Source of the DNA: Candidatus Nitrospira neomarina
Lineage (GTDB): Bacteria; Nitrospirota; Nitrospiria; Nitrospirales; UBA8639
Direction: 5' to 3'
Assembly: GCF_032051675.1 (NCBI RefSeq)
Contig: NZ_CP116968.1
Location: 2,914,001-2,978,000 of the forward strand
DNA: 64,000 nucleotides
Both the position numbers and the translations under genes were made by a program. A model generated the notes under the pieces. The model searched no databases and was not told the origin of the DNA. It was given only the letters and a program-made list of their open reading frames with translations. This document shows, piece after piece, positions 53,156 to 63,428 of this stretch (its first letter is position 1; every line of letters starts with the position of its first letter).

Positions 53156-53542
53156 CCTTGCCGGATTGCCGTTTAATATATGCTAAAAGCACGCCAACCC
53201 AAGTGACTTTTTGACGGACAAAAGATCCATTTTTCATCTGATTTCGTCAATGCTTTTGTCTTGCCCGCAACCCTTTCTGCCGCTATAGTGGGGATATTGA
53301 TGCCATTTCAAGGCATTCGCCATCATCCACAGCCCCTTTGTTTTTGCCTATAGAAGGCAGATCAGGAAACTTATCGGACGAATACTTTCTCTCATTCAGC
53401 AATACACGAGAAAAACGTAGGCGGAAGGATGTTCATTTTCTGAACGTTTTCTTTCCGTCTTATGCCAACGATGACGTCATCTGCCCTGACGTCTGAGGGA
53501 GAGGTTAAAATATTGTTCACGATAGACCCCCGAGGAGGGCTC
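53156..53542. other. Intergenic region upstream of egtD
   Basis: It contains the open but unsupported upstream part of the egtD frame (from 53462). No hairpin terminator for the transporter operon was recognised. AT-rich words at 53170-53240 and 53270-53300 could hold promoters. Confidence 0.45.
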
Positions 53543-54526
53543 ATGCCATCGCAAACAGATCCATCAATCACCATTGATCTTCCATTAACCAGAGAAGATC
53601 AGGACTTAATCAAAACCCAAATCACCCGCGGTCTGCAAGCAAGCCCCAAAACTCTGCCTTCAAAACTCTTTTATGACGAACAGGGATCAACCCTGTTCGA
53701 ACAAATATGCGAATTGCCGGAATATTATCAAACACGGACCGAGCATCAGCTGCTCACCAATTGCGCCGCCGAAATTGTGGCTCTCAGCGGAGCAGAAGAA
53801 CTTGTGGAATTAGGATCCGGCGCAGCCACAAAAACACGGGTACTCCTCGATGCCATGGCCAAAGTTGACCAACTGCGCTATTTCGTCCCCTTTGATGTCG
53901 ATGAAGCCATTGTCCGACGAGTCTCCGAAGAACTGGTACGCGAGTACCCCGGTCTCCACATACATGGTGTGGTAGGAGACTTTCTTGTCCATTTGGAGCA
54001 TATTCCGGAAGGCGGCAAACGCCTGGTAGTCATCCTTGGAGGAACCATTGGCAACCTTCCTGCTCCTGCCGCTCAAGAGTTCCTTTCCTCAGTGAACTTC
54101 GAAATGGCATCCGGAGATTATTTCTTATTGGGAGTCCAGCTCATCACGGAACGAAGTCGCCTCGAAGCCGCATATAATGACAAACAGGGCATTACAGCAA
54201 AATTTAACAAAAATATTATTCGTGTTCTTGGTCATCATTTCGGATCTCAGGCTGATCTGGATTCGTTCGACCATATCGCCAGATACAACAATGATGAACA
54301 TCGCATTGAAATGTGGCTCCGGTCACGAGAAGATCAAATTCTGGACATTCAGGACTTAGGATTACAAGTCCATCTCAAACAAGGGGAGGAAATCCGCACC
54401 GAAATCAGCACGAAATATGATCGCCCTTTGGCGGAAGCACTTCTCGCGGCTTCGGGTTTTGCCTTGGTCAAATGGTACTCGGACCCTGACAGCCTGATTG
54501 GCCTCGCACTCGCCAAAAAACCCTAA
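53543..54526 (+). CDS. egtD: L-histidine N-alpha-methyltransferase (EgtD)
   Basis: The protein has 327 aa, the usual EgtD length. It trimethylates histidine to hercynine with S-adenosylmethionine, the first step of ergothioneine synthesis. Visible motifs are LPSKLFYDEQGSTLFEQI near the start, YYQTRTEHQLL, the SAM site ELGSGAATKTRVLLDAM, LVVILGGTIGNL and a C-terminal KWYSDPDSLIGLALA segment. The ATG at 53543 has a GAGGAGG ribosome site; the frame is open 27 codons further up but poorly supported. It is followed by an aminotransferase of EgtE type. EgtB is far away at 16409. Confidence 0.93.
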   Translation: MPSQTDPSITIDLPLTREDQDLIKTQITRGLQASPKTLPSKLFYDEQGSTLFEQICELPEYYQTRTEHQLLTNCAAEIVALSGAEELVELGSGAATKTRVLLDAMAKVDQLRYFVPFDVDEAIVRRVSEELVREYPGLHIHGVVGDFLVHLEHIPEGGKRLVVILGGTIGNLPAPAAQEFLSSVNFEMASGDYFLLGVQLITERSRLEAAYNDKQGITAKFNKNIIRVLGHHFGSQADLDSFDHIARYNNDEHRIEMWLRSREDQILDIQDLGLQVHLKQGEEIRTEISTKYDRPLAEALLAASGFALVKWYSDPDSLIGLALAKKP

Positions 54527-54618
54527 GCCGGATGGTTCGAGAGAGGCACGACTTTTTTCATCAGGATTCAGACCCGACGTAACCTCACAACCCCAGGGTA
54601 CTCCGCCAACCTACTCCC

Positions 54619-55671
54619 ATGATTTATCTCAATCCGGCTGGACTCGCTCCATTCCATCCTGACGTACAGCAGGTAATTTCCCGGACACTCGACACGTTCA
54701 GTCACTTGTTATATGCGGAAGCCGGCATTCAGTATTACCGGGACACGCTTCAGGAATGCCGACGGACCATTGCGGATTGGTTGAGGTTGAACGATGAACA
54801 ACGGCTCGCCTTCATGCCCAATACCACAACTGCGTGCAGCCTGGTCCTTTCTCGGATCAATTGGAAACCTGGAAATGTCCTTCTGACCACCACTCATGAA
54901 AATGCCACGATTCTCAATGAAATTGACAAACTCAGTGACCGTGGAGTCCGCGTTATTAGACTCGATCCGGATGTCCCCTCCGGCTTCCTTCCCTCGCTTG
55001 AACGCATTCTAAATGAACAACACATTCAGGCCATCGTCATCAGTCACGTCTCTCATTTTGATGGGCGCATCTTTCCCCTCACCGCAATCCAGGAGCTGGC
55101 GGAGTCACACCATACGCGACTCATCGTAGACGGGGCGCAAGCCGTCGGACATATTCCGGTTTCTTTTCAGGAAATTTATCCCTATGCGTATTTTTTCCCT
55201 GGCCATAAATGGTGCACAGGCCCGATGGGAACCGGTGCGCTGATTGTCGGGAATGACGGTCACCAGGAGACGCAACCCTATTGGGCCGGATACGAATTGG
55301 GCACACAGAATATTGGCTTGATCGCCGGATTTGCCAAAGCCTGCCATCTCAAGGCTCAACAAGATCCACACAACCACATCCTTGAACAGGTGCGAGAAGA
55401 ATGGAAAGTCTGCCTCGGACACTATCCTGGGATTCGGATTATCGAATGGGAGGGGGCGCATGCTCCCGGTATCTTATCGTTTGCCTGCCTTGACGAACAC
55501 ACGGAACAGGCTATGCACACCCTTTCCTCCTCTCATTCCATTGCCTGGAAAACCCTCACCCACCCCTCCTATCCCTCAAACCTTTCGATCCGTATTTCCT
55601 GGACTACCGACACATCAAATATCGACATCCGTTCGACTCTTGCATTGTTTTCCTCACGCTCAAAGGAATGA
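54619..55671 (+). CDS. Class V aminotransferase-like PLP enzyme, probable EgtE-type C-S lyase
   Basis: The protein has 350 aa. The fold type I PLP pattern is present: NTTTACSLVLSRI near 68, VDGAQAVGHIP with D171, and the PLP Lys K197 in PGHKWCTGPMGTGAL. Class V members include cysteine desulfurases, isopenicillin N epimerase-like proteins and EgtE. As it follows egtD by 92 bases on the same strand, cleavage of hercynylcysteine sulfoxide to ergothioneine is the most likely role. A catalytic loop Cys of a desulfurase is not evident. No egtA or egtC gene is seen, so the thiol donor may be free cysteine. Confidence 0.78.
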   Translation: MIYLNPAGLAPFHPDVQQVISRTLDTFSHLLYAEAGIQYYRDTLQECRRTIADWLRLNDEQRLAFMPNTTTACSLVLSRINWKPGNVLLTTTHENATILNEIDKLSDRGVRVIRLDPDVPSGFLPSLERILNEQHIQAIVISHVSHFDGRIFPLTAIQELAESHHTRLIVDGAQAVGHIPVSFQEIYPYAYFFPGHKWCTGPMGTGALIVGNDGHQETQPYWAGYELGTQNIGLIAGFAKACHLKAQQDPHNHILEQVREEWKVCLGHYPGIRIIEWEGAHAPGILSFACLDEHTEQAMHTLSSSHSIAWKTLTHPSYPSNLSIRISWTTDTSNIDIRSTLALFSSRSKE

Positions 55672-56447
55672 GTGCCCCTGCACATCCTAGAACACCTTGG
55701 GGTATTCCAGGATAAACAACTTCGGAGAATTTCTTAAAGACGCGATGACTTGGGACAAAGGAGCAATTGCCTATCCATTGGGCTTCGCAATGAACACCAT
55801 AACTTGGTTAGAGCCCTCCTCGGAACCGGGAGCCAACCCGGTCAAATCGTGGCAGCGACACGTTTTACCGGAGAGAACGAACTGATTCAGCTGGGTTAAA
55901 TTTAACGGGAAGAGTCCTGTGGAATGGTAAACGGCTTTTTCTTTCAATGGGGATGTCAATCGATAACATTCCAGAATTTTGTGGATCAATGGCCAAAAAC
56001 TGTTGAAAATCAATGGAGAGTAGGATAGATACCAAATCAAAATGTGCTATAATCGGGCCCAAAATGTCCTTGAGCAAAAACATATTCTCACTTAGTCACC
56101 TAAGCTGTGAATTGCCTCAAGATACTGCTCAAACTTTCTATGACCATATTTTTACGTGCAACCATCTCCAATGGCTTCCCTGTCTACCAAGTCCAATGAT
56201 AGAAAGCGATCAAGGGCTCTCGCTTTTTGGTTTTCCTACGATAAATTCCTCCTCTACCTTCAGTTTTTCATACCCTTATATAGTACAATTCACGATGGAA
56301 CCCGGATCAGACAGGGGGACCATTTCCCTCTTAGCCAACGCAGAATAACCTTCCCCATTGAGCATTCCTTCTTAGGTTTTTTCTTCAGTGGGATTTTTTA
56401 TATGGGTAGTTTTAGTTTCATTATCTTACTAAACGGGAGCGTCAGTG
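55672..56447. other. Intergenic region upstream of opgG
   Basis: These 776 bases show only short frames without motifs or good ribosome sites. The part near 56250-56440 is AT-rich and should hold the opg promoter. Confidence 0.5.
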
Positions 56448-57989
56448 ATGAGAATCTTGTTAGCTGGAATGGTCGCGATGTTCTTGATGTTCCCCCTGCA
56501 TGTAGCAGCGGGCTTCACATTCGATCAGGTGGTTCAGAAAGCGAAAAATTTAGCGGATAAACCCTATGAGGCCCCTCCACTTGTCCCAAAAATTATGCGG
56601 GAAATTTCCTATGAGGCATATAAAGGGATCAGGTTTAACCCTGACCACAGTCTGTGGAAAGAGAGCCAATCAAATTTTCAAGTCATGTTTCTTACTCCGG
56701 GATTGCATTATACCCACCCGGTGACCATCAACGTCGTCGACGCCGAAGGTCCACGCCCGCTGGTTTTCAAGAAAAGCGACTTTGTGTTTGCCGACCCCGA
56801 AATCGAAAAACGGGTGCCGGCCGATGTAGGATTTGCCGGATTCAAGCTGACCTTTCCCTTGAAAAACAAAAATGAGCAAAATCAGTTTTTGGTTTTCGCG
56901 GGGGCGAGTTATTTTCGGGGGGTCGGAAAGGAAAACGTGTTCGGGTTAGCAGGACGAGGCCTGGCCATTGATACGGGACTCCCCAGCGGGGAAGTCTTTC
57001 CTTCATTCACGGAATTCTGGTTGGTACGCCCGTCTCCAGATGCCAAAGAAATGGTGGTCTATGGGTTACTGGACAGCATCAGTCTCACCGGAGCGTATCA
57101 AATTACCATTGTCCCCGGCAGCCAGACGAAGATGAAGGTACGCACCAAACTCTTCCCCAGAAAACCTATTCAGTTATTGGGTGTTGCCCCGCTGACCAGC
57201 ATGTTTTTCTATGGAGAGAATACCCCACGACCAGCTGGAGAATGGCGCCGGGAAGTCCATGATTCTGACGGATTGCAGATTCATGACGGCCTCACCCGTG
57301 AGTGGTTGTGGCGTCCCTTGATGAATCCTGCCAACCTTGAAATGGATTTTTTCAGCACGGACAACGTACAAGGATTCGGTTTACTGCAACGTGAGGAAAA
57401 ATTTTCTGGCTACGAAGATTTAGGGGCGCATTATGAACAACGTCCAAGCGCCTGGGTCGAACCACAGGGTGACTGGGGGCAAGGAAAAGTGGTGCTCGTC
57501 CAACTGCCAACCCCCAATGAAACGCATGACAACATCGTCGCATTTTGGACACCTGTAGCGCCCGTGACCCGCGAGACCCCTTTAGAAATGGCGTATGATG
57601 TGAGTTTTGGGAAGGCCACTCTCTCACAAAATCCGTTGGGAGCCGTGGTCAATACCTTTATCGGGGACGGTAATCGGATCGGGGGAGGAAATGTTCCGCA
57701 GGCGTATCGTATCATTATCGATTTTGCGGGTGGCCCACTGAGTAAAATGCCGCCCGATGCTCCCATCAGCGGCCAGGTCACGGTATTGGACAATAGCGAC
57801 ATCCTGGAGCATTTTGTGGAATATCATGAACAGATACAAGGATGGCGACTGTCCATCCTGGCCAAACCTCAAGATAAAAAGCCGCTTCATTTGCGGGCAT
57901 TTCTCAAAACTGATTCGGCAACCTTAACGGAAACCTGGACGTACCGCCTACCAATGAATAACAACATTCTGGCACCAGAAAAAGAATGA
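56448..57989 (+). CDS. opgG: Periplasmic glucan biosynthesis protein (OpgG/MdoG family)
   Basis: The protein has 513 aa, close to the family's 510-520. A signal peptide (LLAGMVAMFLMFPLHVAAGF) is followed by the OpgG domain: FDQVVQKAKNLADKPYE, YFRGVGKENVFGLAGRGLAIDT, EFPSFTEFW-like EVFPSFTEFWLVRP, and the C-terminal segment with GGNVPQAYRIIIDFAGGPL. OpgG/OpgD proteins act on the beta-1,2-glucan backbone made by OpgH; the osmoregulated periplasmic glucans respond to low osmolarity. GTG at 56445 is an equally possible start. The stop overlaps the next gene (ATGA). Confidence 0.92.
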   Translation: MRILLAGMVAMFLMFPLHVAAGFTFDQVVQKAKNLADKPYEAPPLVPKIMREISYEAYKGIRFNPDHSLWKESQSNFQVMFLTPGLHYTHPVTINVVDAEGPRPLVFKKSDFVFADPEIEKRVPADVGFAGFKLTFPLKNKNEQNQFLVFAGASYFRGVGKENVFGLAGRGLAIDTGLPSGEVFPSFTEFWLVRPSPDAKEMVVYGLLDSISLTGAYQITIVPGSQTKMKVRTKLFPRKPIQLLGVAPLTSMFFYGENTPRPAGEWRREVHDSDGLQIHDGLTREWLWRPLMNPANLEMDFFSTDNVQGFGLLQREEKFSGYEDLGAHYEQRPSAWVEPQGDWGQGKVVLVQLPTPNETHDNIVAFWTPVAPVTRETPLEMAYDVSFGKATLSQNPLGAVVNTFIGDGNRIGGGNVPQAYRIIIDFAGGPLSKMPPDAPISGQVTVLDNSDILEHFVEYHEQIQGWRLSILAKPQDKKPLHLRAFLKTDSATLTETWTYRLPMNNNILAPEKE

Positions 57990-58237
57990 TGGCCCGATCG
58001 ATTGCCGAACATACTCTCTCACGAGCCTGTGATTACCTGTCGGCCATGGGAGTGGAATTAACCCGCGAGGTCACGCTGCGGGCTCTCACTCTGGTTGAGG
58101 CCGGACTGGCTTCAAAGGAGGAAGATCCACTGCAATTTGTGATGACAAGAATCCATGACCACTTTGCCCTGCAGAATCCTCCTCTCCCAACCACCGCTCC
58201 ACCGATTACCCGCGGCAGCATGAGTTTTAAACCATGA
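57986..58237 (+). CDS. Small protein encoded between opgG and opgH
   Basis: The protein has 83 aa and I do not recognise it. It is helical and soluble in the first 60 residues (HTLSRACDYLSAMGVELTRE) with a Pro/Thr-rich tail. It overlaps opgG by four bases and opgH by four bases (ATGA at both ends), so the three genes are tightly coupled in translation. That placement suggests a role in glucan synthesis, perhaps an adaptor for OpgH, but no family motif supports it. Confidence 0.72.
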   Translation: MMARSIAEHTLSRACDYLSAMGVELTREVTLRALTLVEAGLASKEEDPLQFVMTRIHDHFALQNPPLPTTAPPITRGSMSFKP

Positions 58238-60357
58238 AAAGTCGTGAAGCCACAATTGCCGATGCCCGGCATTCGCTGGCTCCCCCCAGACGAATAAGCT
58301 GGAGAATTGCCGCAGGACTCCGGCGTGCCCTGCTGACCATATTAGTCCTCATTCAATCTTTCGTGGCCGCTTCGTATATGACGGCCATCCTTCCCTATCA
58401 TGGGGGGAATTTTCTGGAGATGGCGATTATTGCCCTGTTTTTTGTGCTATTCGTCTGGATTTCCGTTGGATTTTGGATTGGCATGTTCGGCTTTGTCCTC
58501 CGGTGTTTCGGTGGGGATCGATTTTCCCCACTGGGACGCCATACCGCTGCAGAGTTAAGCACTCAACCCCTAGCACGGACAGCCGTGGTCATGCCGATCT
58601 ACCACGAACCCATTCAGCGGACGTTCGGCGGCATCCGAGCAATGTATCGCTCCTTAGAACAGACCGGGCAGATTGACCATTTTGATTTTTTCATTCTTTC
58701 CGACAGCCGTAATCCGGATGTGTGGTTGGCTGAACAAGCCGCCTGGCATCGGTTATGTACCGAATTGGGAGCGGGAGGACATCTGTTTTATCGGCGCCGG
58801 TCCTTAAACCAGCATTATAAAAGTGGCAATATTGCCGACTTTCTTCGCCGGTGGGGTTCCGGCTATGAGTACATGATCGTCCTTGATGCAGATAGTCTCA
58901 TGGGTGGATCCACCCTGGTCACGATGGTGCAACTCATGCAGGCTGAACCTCAAACAGGCATTCTGCAAACCAGCCCCACCTTGATCAATGCCCGTTCAAT
59001 GTTTGCACGGGTCCAGCAATTTGCCAATCATATCTATGGCCCACTGTTTACAACAGGCCTTGCCTCCCTACAGCTTGGGGAAGCAGTCTACTGGGGCCAT
59101 AACGCCATTCTTCGTACACAAGCGTTTATGGAACATGCCGGCCTGAAGCGGCTTCCCGGACCAGGACTTTTTCATGGCCCTATTCTCAGCCACGATTTTG
59201 TGGAAGCCTCATTTATGGGACGGGGCGGGTATGAAGTCTGGCTGGAACCGGAACTTTCTCATAGTTATGAAGAATCCCCTCCCACCCTTGTGGATGACCT
59301 GCAACGCGATAAACGATGGGCCAAGGGAAATTTACAGCACATCTGGCTCATGCTGTTTGAACCTGGGCTGCGGCCTGCGCATCGCATGGCCTTTTTGAAC
59401 GGGATTATGTCCTACCTGGCCTCCCCGTTGTGGTTAATCTTTTTGGTATTAACAACGATCGAAGCCGCGCGTCTGGTCCTGTATCCCATCAATTACTTTC
59501 CAGAACCTCATAGTCTGTTTCCCCATTGGCCGGAATGGAATCCGGAATGGGCCATTATTCTGGCCAGCAGCACCTTGTTTCTGCTGTTTTTACCGAAATT
59601 TCTATCCGTAATCGATGTCATCCGATGTCGACGGGGCAGACAGCATGGTGGCATCATTCGACTGTTGATCAGTGTCTTCCTGGAAATAGTGGTTTCTACT
59701 CTTCTGGCGCCCATTCGCATGTTGGCCCATAGCCGTTTTGTGTTAGAAGCGCTGCTCAACACCACGTTACGGTGGGCCGGTCAGAATCGGACAGATGAAA
59801 CCGGCTGGTCAGCCGCCATTTTAAATCAAGCCCCAGGGACGCTGATTGCCGGAGCCTGGGCCGCATTCGCTTTCTGGCTTGATCAGATGTTTTTTTTCTG
59901 GTCCCTTCCGGTCGCAGGACCACTCGTATTTGCCGCGCCCACCTCCGTCTTTCTCAGTCGGGTGGGACCAGGTGACCGACTGAAGCGCTGGGGATTTTTG
60001 CAAGTTCCTGAGGAAAGTCATGGCTCACCATTGCTGGATGATGTCTATGCCAGGACCTATCCTCAACTAGAAACCTACACTGAACGATCTTCTCCCGCCA
60101 TTCAGGCTATTTTGGATCCGGTGCTAAACCAGGTTCATCAAGCCATGGCTCATGCGCATCGAGGTGGCAAAAAACAGGAAATGATCCTCGCACTCCGCAA
60201 ACGGTGCTTTCAACATGGTCCACACTCTCTCACGCAAAAAGAGCTCTGTCACCTGGTACGCGACCGGGCCAGTTTACAATGGCTGCATGAGCAGGCCTGG
60301 CAGGCTCCACCTGATTCCTATTGGGGCAAAGCCCTTCAGCATCATTTTCAACACTGA
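58234..60357 (+). CDS. opgH: Glucans biosynthesis glucosyltransferase (OpgH/MdoH)
   Basis: A 707-aa inner-membrane GT2 enzyme that polymerises beta-1,2-glucan from UDP-glucose and moves it to the periplasm. Two N-terminal membrane segments precede the catalytic domain (about 110-340) with VVMPIYHEP, FILSDSRNPD, the DxD motif VLDADSLMGG, and RDKRWAKGNLQHIW in place of QxxRW. Several membrane segments follow. The E. coli protein has about 850 residues; the shorter N- and C-terminal tails here explain the difference. It is last in the opgG operon. Confidence 0.93.
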   Translation: MKSREATIADARHSLAPPRRISWRIAAGLRRALLTILVLIQSFVAASYMTAILPYHGGNFLEMAIIALFFVLFVWISVGFWIGMFGFVLRCFGGDRFSPLGRHTAAELSTQPLARTAVVMPIYHEPIQRTFGGIRAMYRSLEQTGQIDHFDFFILSDSRNPDVWLAEQAAWHRLCTELGAGGHLFYRRRSLNQHYKSGNIADFLRRWGSGYEYMIVLDADSLMGGSTLVTMVQLMQAEPQTGILQTSPTLINARSMFARVQQFANHIYGPLFTTGLASLQLGEAVYWGHNAILRTQAFMEHAGLKRLPGPGLFHGPILSHDFVEASFMGRGGYEVWLEPELSHSYEESPPTLVDDLQRDKRWAKGNLQHIWLMLFEPGLRPAHRMAFLNGIMSYLASPLWLIFLVLTTIEAARLVLYPINYFPEPHSLFPHWPEWNPEWAIILASSTLFLLFLPKFLSVIDVIRCRRGRQHGGIIRLLISVFLEIVVSTLLAPIRMLAHSRFVLEALLNTTLRWAGQNRTDETGWSAAILNQAPGTLIAGAWAAFAFWLDQMFFFWSLPVAGPLVFAAPTSVFLSRVGPGDRLKRWGFLQVPEESHGSPLLDDVYARTYPQLETYTERSSPAIQAILDPVLNQVHQAMAHAHRGGKKQEMILALRKRCFQHGPHSLTQKELCHLVRDRASLQWLHEQAWQAPPDSYWGKALQHHFQH

Positions 60358-60781
60358 ACAGATTTGACTCAGACCTAATCATCTCTGGACTATCCATCAC
60401 CGTGGCTTTTGCCTGATTCCTTATCATTTCCACTGGAATTAGGTGGACTGCAACGAACGAATGAGTAGTGCTCAATCTTTAAGCCTGGATTATTAACATT
60501 TTATCGTCTCACCGAATTACACAGATCACACACTGAAGTTGGGCTTCCACTCCCTCCCATGCCGTCCTATCTATTCTTGCCGGAATAGATTTGATCCGGA
60601 CGATCAAGAAAGGCGCAGTGCAGCAATTGAGAGTTTGCCTTCAGGGCAGACATAAAGTTCTAGGCCCTGGCTTCCGTATCACTCGGCCAATGGTGGCTGA
60701 TTCCTCCAATGCTGGTTCAAGCCATATTTGCGACTGATGCAGGCGGAATCTGTGGGTAAGAAAACAATCAATCCGACGGGG
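60358..60781. other. Intergenic region between convergent opgH and glycosyltransferase genes
   Basis: No gene, repeat or clear terminator hairpin was recognised in these 424 bases. Confidence 0.45.
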
Positions 60782-61558
60782 TTATGAAGGGTGGGAATAC
60801 CGATACAGCGTTTTGATGGACTGAATTCCATCTCTCCAGCGGATTTTTTTTCCGTCCGCTTTACTTCTGGGTAAATAAGAAATCGGCACCTCTGCCACGC
60901 GCCAATTCTTCTGAGCCACTTTCAGTGTGAGCTCCAACTCCAATTCAAACCCTGATTCTTCGAGCGAGATATCGCTCAAGACTTCCTGTTTAAACACTTT
61001 GTAACCGGTCCATACATCCGTCAATGATAACCCAGTCGCAGCATTGGTTAAGGTGGTGAAAATCTTGTTCCCCATATAGGAGACCGGTGGCCAACTCCCT
61101 TTCCAGCCCCCCAAAAACCGGGATCCGTAGACAACATCGGCCCGGCCTGTTAACACCGGCTCCAACAGTCGATAATAATCCTCTGGACTATATTCCAAAT
61201 CGGCATCCTGTACGATCACAATGCTCCCTCGAACCTGCCCAAATCCCGTTTTCAGGGCTGCGCCTTTTCCTTGATTGTGCTGATGAGCCAACACCAGGAC
61301 TTGAGAACAATCGGCCCGTGACTCACAGATTAATTTCTGGCTTTGTTTATCCTCTGCATCCCCCTGACTAAACTGCTCGTAGAGCCATTCCCGAGTTCCA
61401 TCCGTGGACCCGTCATCAACAATGATGAGTTCTTTTGGAATTTCCACCTTTTGCACCCGGCCGACAATCGTCTCAATCGTTTTCCGTTCGTTATAGACCG
61501 GAATAACAATACTCACCAATTGATTTTTTTTATTTATGGGATCTTGTAGCTTTTCCAT
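60782..61558 (-). CDS. Family 2 glycosyltransferase, polyprenol-phosphate mannosyltransferase-like
   Basis: The protein has 258 aa from the ATG at 61558. It has a GT-A fold with VSIVIPVYNERKTIE, IIVDDGSTDGTREW, and the metal-binding DADLEYSPEDY, then GSRFLGG and WTGYKVFKQEVL. This order is typical of DPM1-like enzymes that put a sugar on a polyprenyl phosphate carrier. There is no C-terminal membrane domain, in contrast to GtrB-like forms. A low-complexity frame open to 61735 lacks family likeness and is left out. Donor sugar is unknown. Confidence 0.88.
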   Translation of the reverse strand: MEKLQDPINKKNQLVSIVIPVYNERKTIETIVGRVQKVEIPKELIIVDDGSTDGTREWLYEQFSQGDAEDKQSQKLICESRADCSQVLVLAHQHNQGKGAALKTGFGQVRGSIVIVQDADLEYSPEDYYRLLEPVLTGRADVVYGSRFLGGWKGSWPPVSYMGNKIFTTLTNAATGLSLTDVWTGYKVFKQEVLSDISLEESGFELELELTLKVAQKNWRVAEVPISYLPRSKADGKKIRWRDGIQSIKTLYRYSHPS

Positions 61559-61993
61559 ATCTCTTTCGACCGCAGCGGGGCATAGCCGCCTGGAACCAAT
61601 TGCTGAAGAGTTTTCGGGTAGCCTACCATGAACGGTCAGAAAACCCCTCTCATTATTTTGGGGGGGAAATTTACTCCCAAGGAAGTCTCTGGTTTCTGAC
61701 GCGGAGATCTCACAATTATCTGCTGAAGTGACCAATCCGAACTAACGGATAGCGTCCATTTTTGAAAAAGTATCTCCTTCCAATTGCGGTTTTGGGATTG
61801 TCTCAAACTCCTTTCCTGTCCCATCTCTTTATCTCATGACACACCTCAGGACATCCGATCCCTTGAGACAAGTTGACTAAAAATAGCTCCATTTCAATGC
61901 GTTACAATGCCCAACCAATCCGGCACTCTCCTTGCGTAATTCACCGGTAATAACAATGAATGAAGCAACAGGACAAGGAATGGAGGGAGGCAG
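61559..61993. other. Intergenic region between divergent genes
   Basis: It holds the promoters for the glycosyltransferase and the receiver gene. Nothing else was recognised. Confidence 0.45.
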
Positions 61994-62407
61994 ATGAACA
62001 TGACGGTATCATCACAGACTTTTGAAAGGGTTTCCGGTATCGATTCCGTCACCATATTGCTCATTGATGATTCCCCGGATAATTTGATGATCCTGGGAGA
62101 TGTCTTAGAACAAATGGGCTATCAGGTGATCGGTGCAGAAGATGGAGAGCAGGGACTTGATCTCGCTCAACGGATTCAACCCGACTTGATATTTATGGAT
62201 GTGAAAATGCCCGGGCTTGAGGGGTTCCAGGTCTGTGTACGACTTCGAGCACGGGAGAACTTTCGGCGTACCCCCATTATTCTCATGAGCGCGCAATCAG
62301 AAATCACTCATCGAGAGCGAGCTTTCGCAGCTGGAGGCTCTGAATTTTGGCCTAAACCCATAACCCCCATGAAAATCCGGACCGAACTACATCGATTTTT
62401 GAAATAA
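61994..62407 (+). CDS. Single-domain response regulator
   Basis: A 137-aa CheY-like receiver with D25-D26, phospho-acceptor D69 (LIFMDVKMPG), Ser in LMSAQSE and Lys-Pro in FWPKPITP. All catalytic residues are present and no output domain follows. The ATG has a GGAGGGAGG ribosome site. It is not close in sequence to the two nxr-linked receivers: it has the canonical KP pair that they lack. No kinase gene is adjacent. Confidence 0.92.
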   Translation: MNMTVSSQTFERVSGIDSVTILLIDDSPDNLMILGDVLEQMGYQVIGAEDGEQGLDLAQRIQPDLIFMDVKMPGLEGFQVCVRLRARENFRRTPIILMSAQSEITHRERAFAAGGSEFWPKPITPMKIRTELHRFLK

Positions 62408-62807
62408 TACGGTTCAAGTAGAATCGGGTTTTACCTTAACTGCAAGCAGCATTCATTTGGGATGAGCCTCTAAGAGACAACCCTTCTTTAATTGATTATA
62501 GAAATTTTCCCATTCCAGGCCCTTGTTTATCTATATGGATACATGCATCCACCCCAAGTAAACCAAGCCCCACTCACATGAAAACCCCCTAACGCCCTCT
62601 GCCTATTGCTCAAATCATTGCTGATAGCCCTGATATAAAGACCGGATTTTGACATGGCATCTAAATTGCTATTTAATGCTAATTATGAGGATTCCTTCAA
62701 AATATCCCACTTAGGATACTTTTTTTGAAGGGAAAACCACACAGGAAGAGTCATTTACCAGACGCCTGTTTGGCCTATTTACCCTTTACAACATGGAGAA
62801 AGTACCC
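62408..62807. other. Intergenic region
   Basis: AT-rich in 62660-62720. No gene or repeat was recognised. Confidence 0.4.
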
Positions 62808-63002
62808 ATGGTTACCGGTCTAAGAAAAAATTCCACTATTAACCTGTCCACTTGGGGCCAACGGGGAACAGCAGGGTTGGTCGAAGAATGGGAACCCCGA
62901 ATACCCATTCCTGAAGAAAAGCAACAAACCCGTCGACGTTCATCCATCTCCAGTCCAGGACCAATCGAGTCGGACACCGAGGAAGAAACACTAAAAAAAT
63001 AG
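62808..63002 (+). CDS. Small basic hypothetical protein
   Basis: The protein has 64 aa. The ATG follows GGAG at nine bases. The chain has no hydrophobic stretch and is rich in Arg, Ser and Glu (KQQTRRRSSISS, then an acidic end EEETLKK). It may be disordered. I do not recognise it and it may not be real; the ribosome site and lack of overlap with another gene are the only support. Confidence 0.4.
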   Translation: MVTGLRKNSTINLSTWGQRGTAGLVEEWEPRIPIPEEKQQTRRRSSISSPGPIESDTEEETLKK

Positions 63003-63428
63003 GACTCTCCCCCCCTAAAGAGAACTCCCTCAATCTTCTTCGTAAGTGAAGTATGTGGCCATCTCCCATGGCCCTGACTTGGATTAACACAAGCCTCGAG
63101 CTTTTCACCAAAAGTTTACCCTCGAATAGTCATTCCTCACCTAGGATTTATCCTATTTAGTATTATCCCCTTTAAAATAGCTCACCATTCGTATCTGTTC
63201 CCTATGTTTACGGCATGTACCCCTTTCGCTACTTTCCCCATATGCCACCAACCGAAGATTCCCAGGACCAATGCTTTAACCTCTCTTTCCTTTTTTCTTT
63301 AAAATTAGTTGCTTAGCTTGCATTCCTGGTTGGCCAAAAGAAACAACCCGAACAGCGGCATCAAGGTTGCTTTTATTCGGAATCAGGAAAAGGTGACGGC
63401 CGACTGACCAACATAGAGAGGCAACACC
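63003..63428. other. Intergenic region
   Basis: No gene, repeat or hairpin with U-run was recognised in these 426 bases. Confidence 0.4.
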
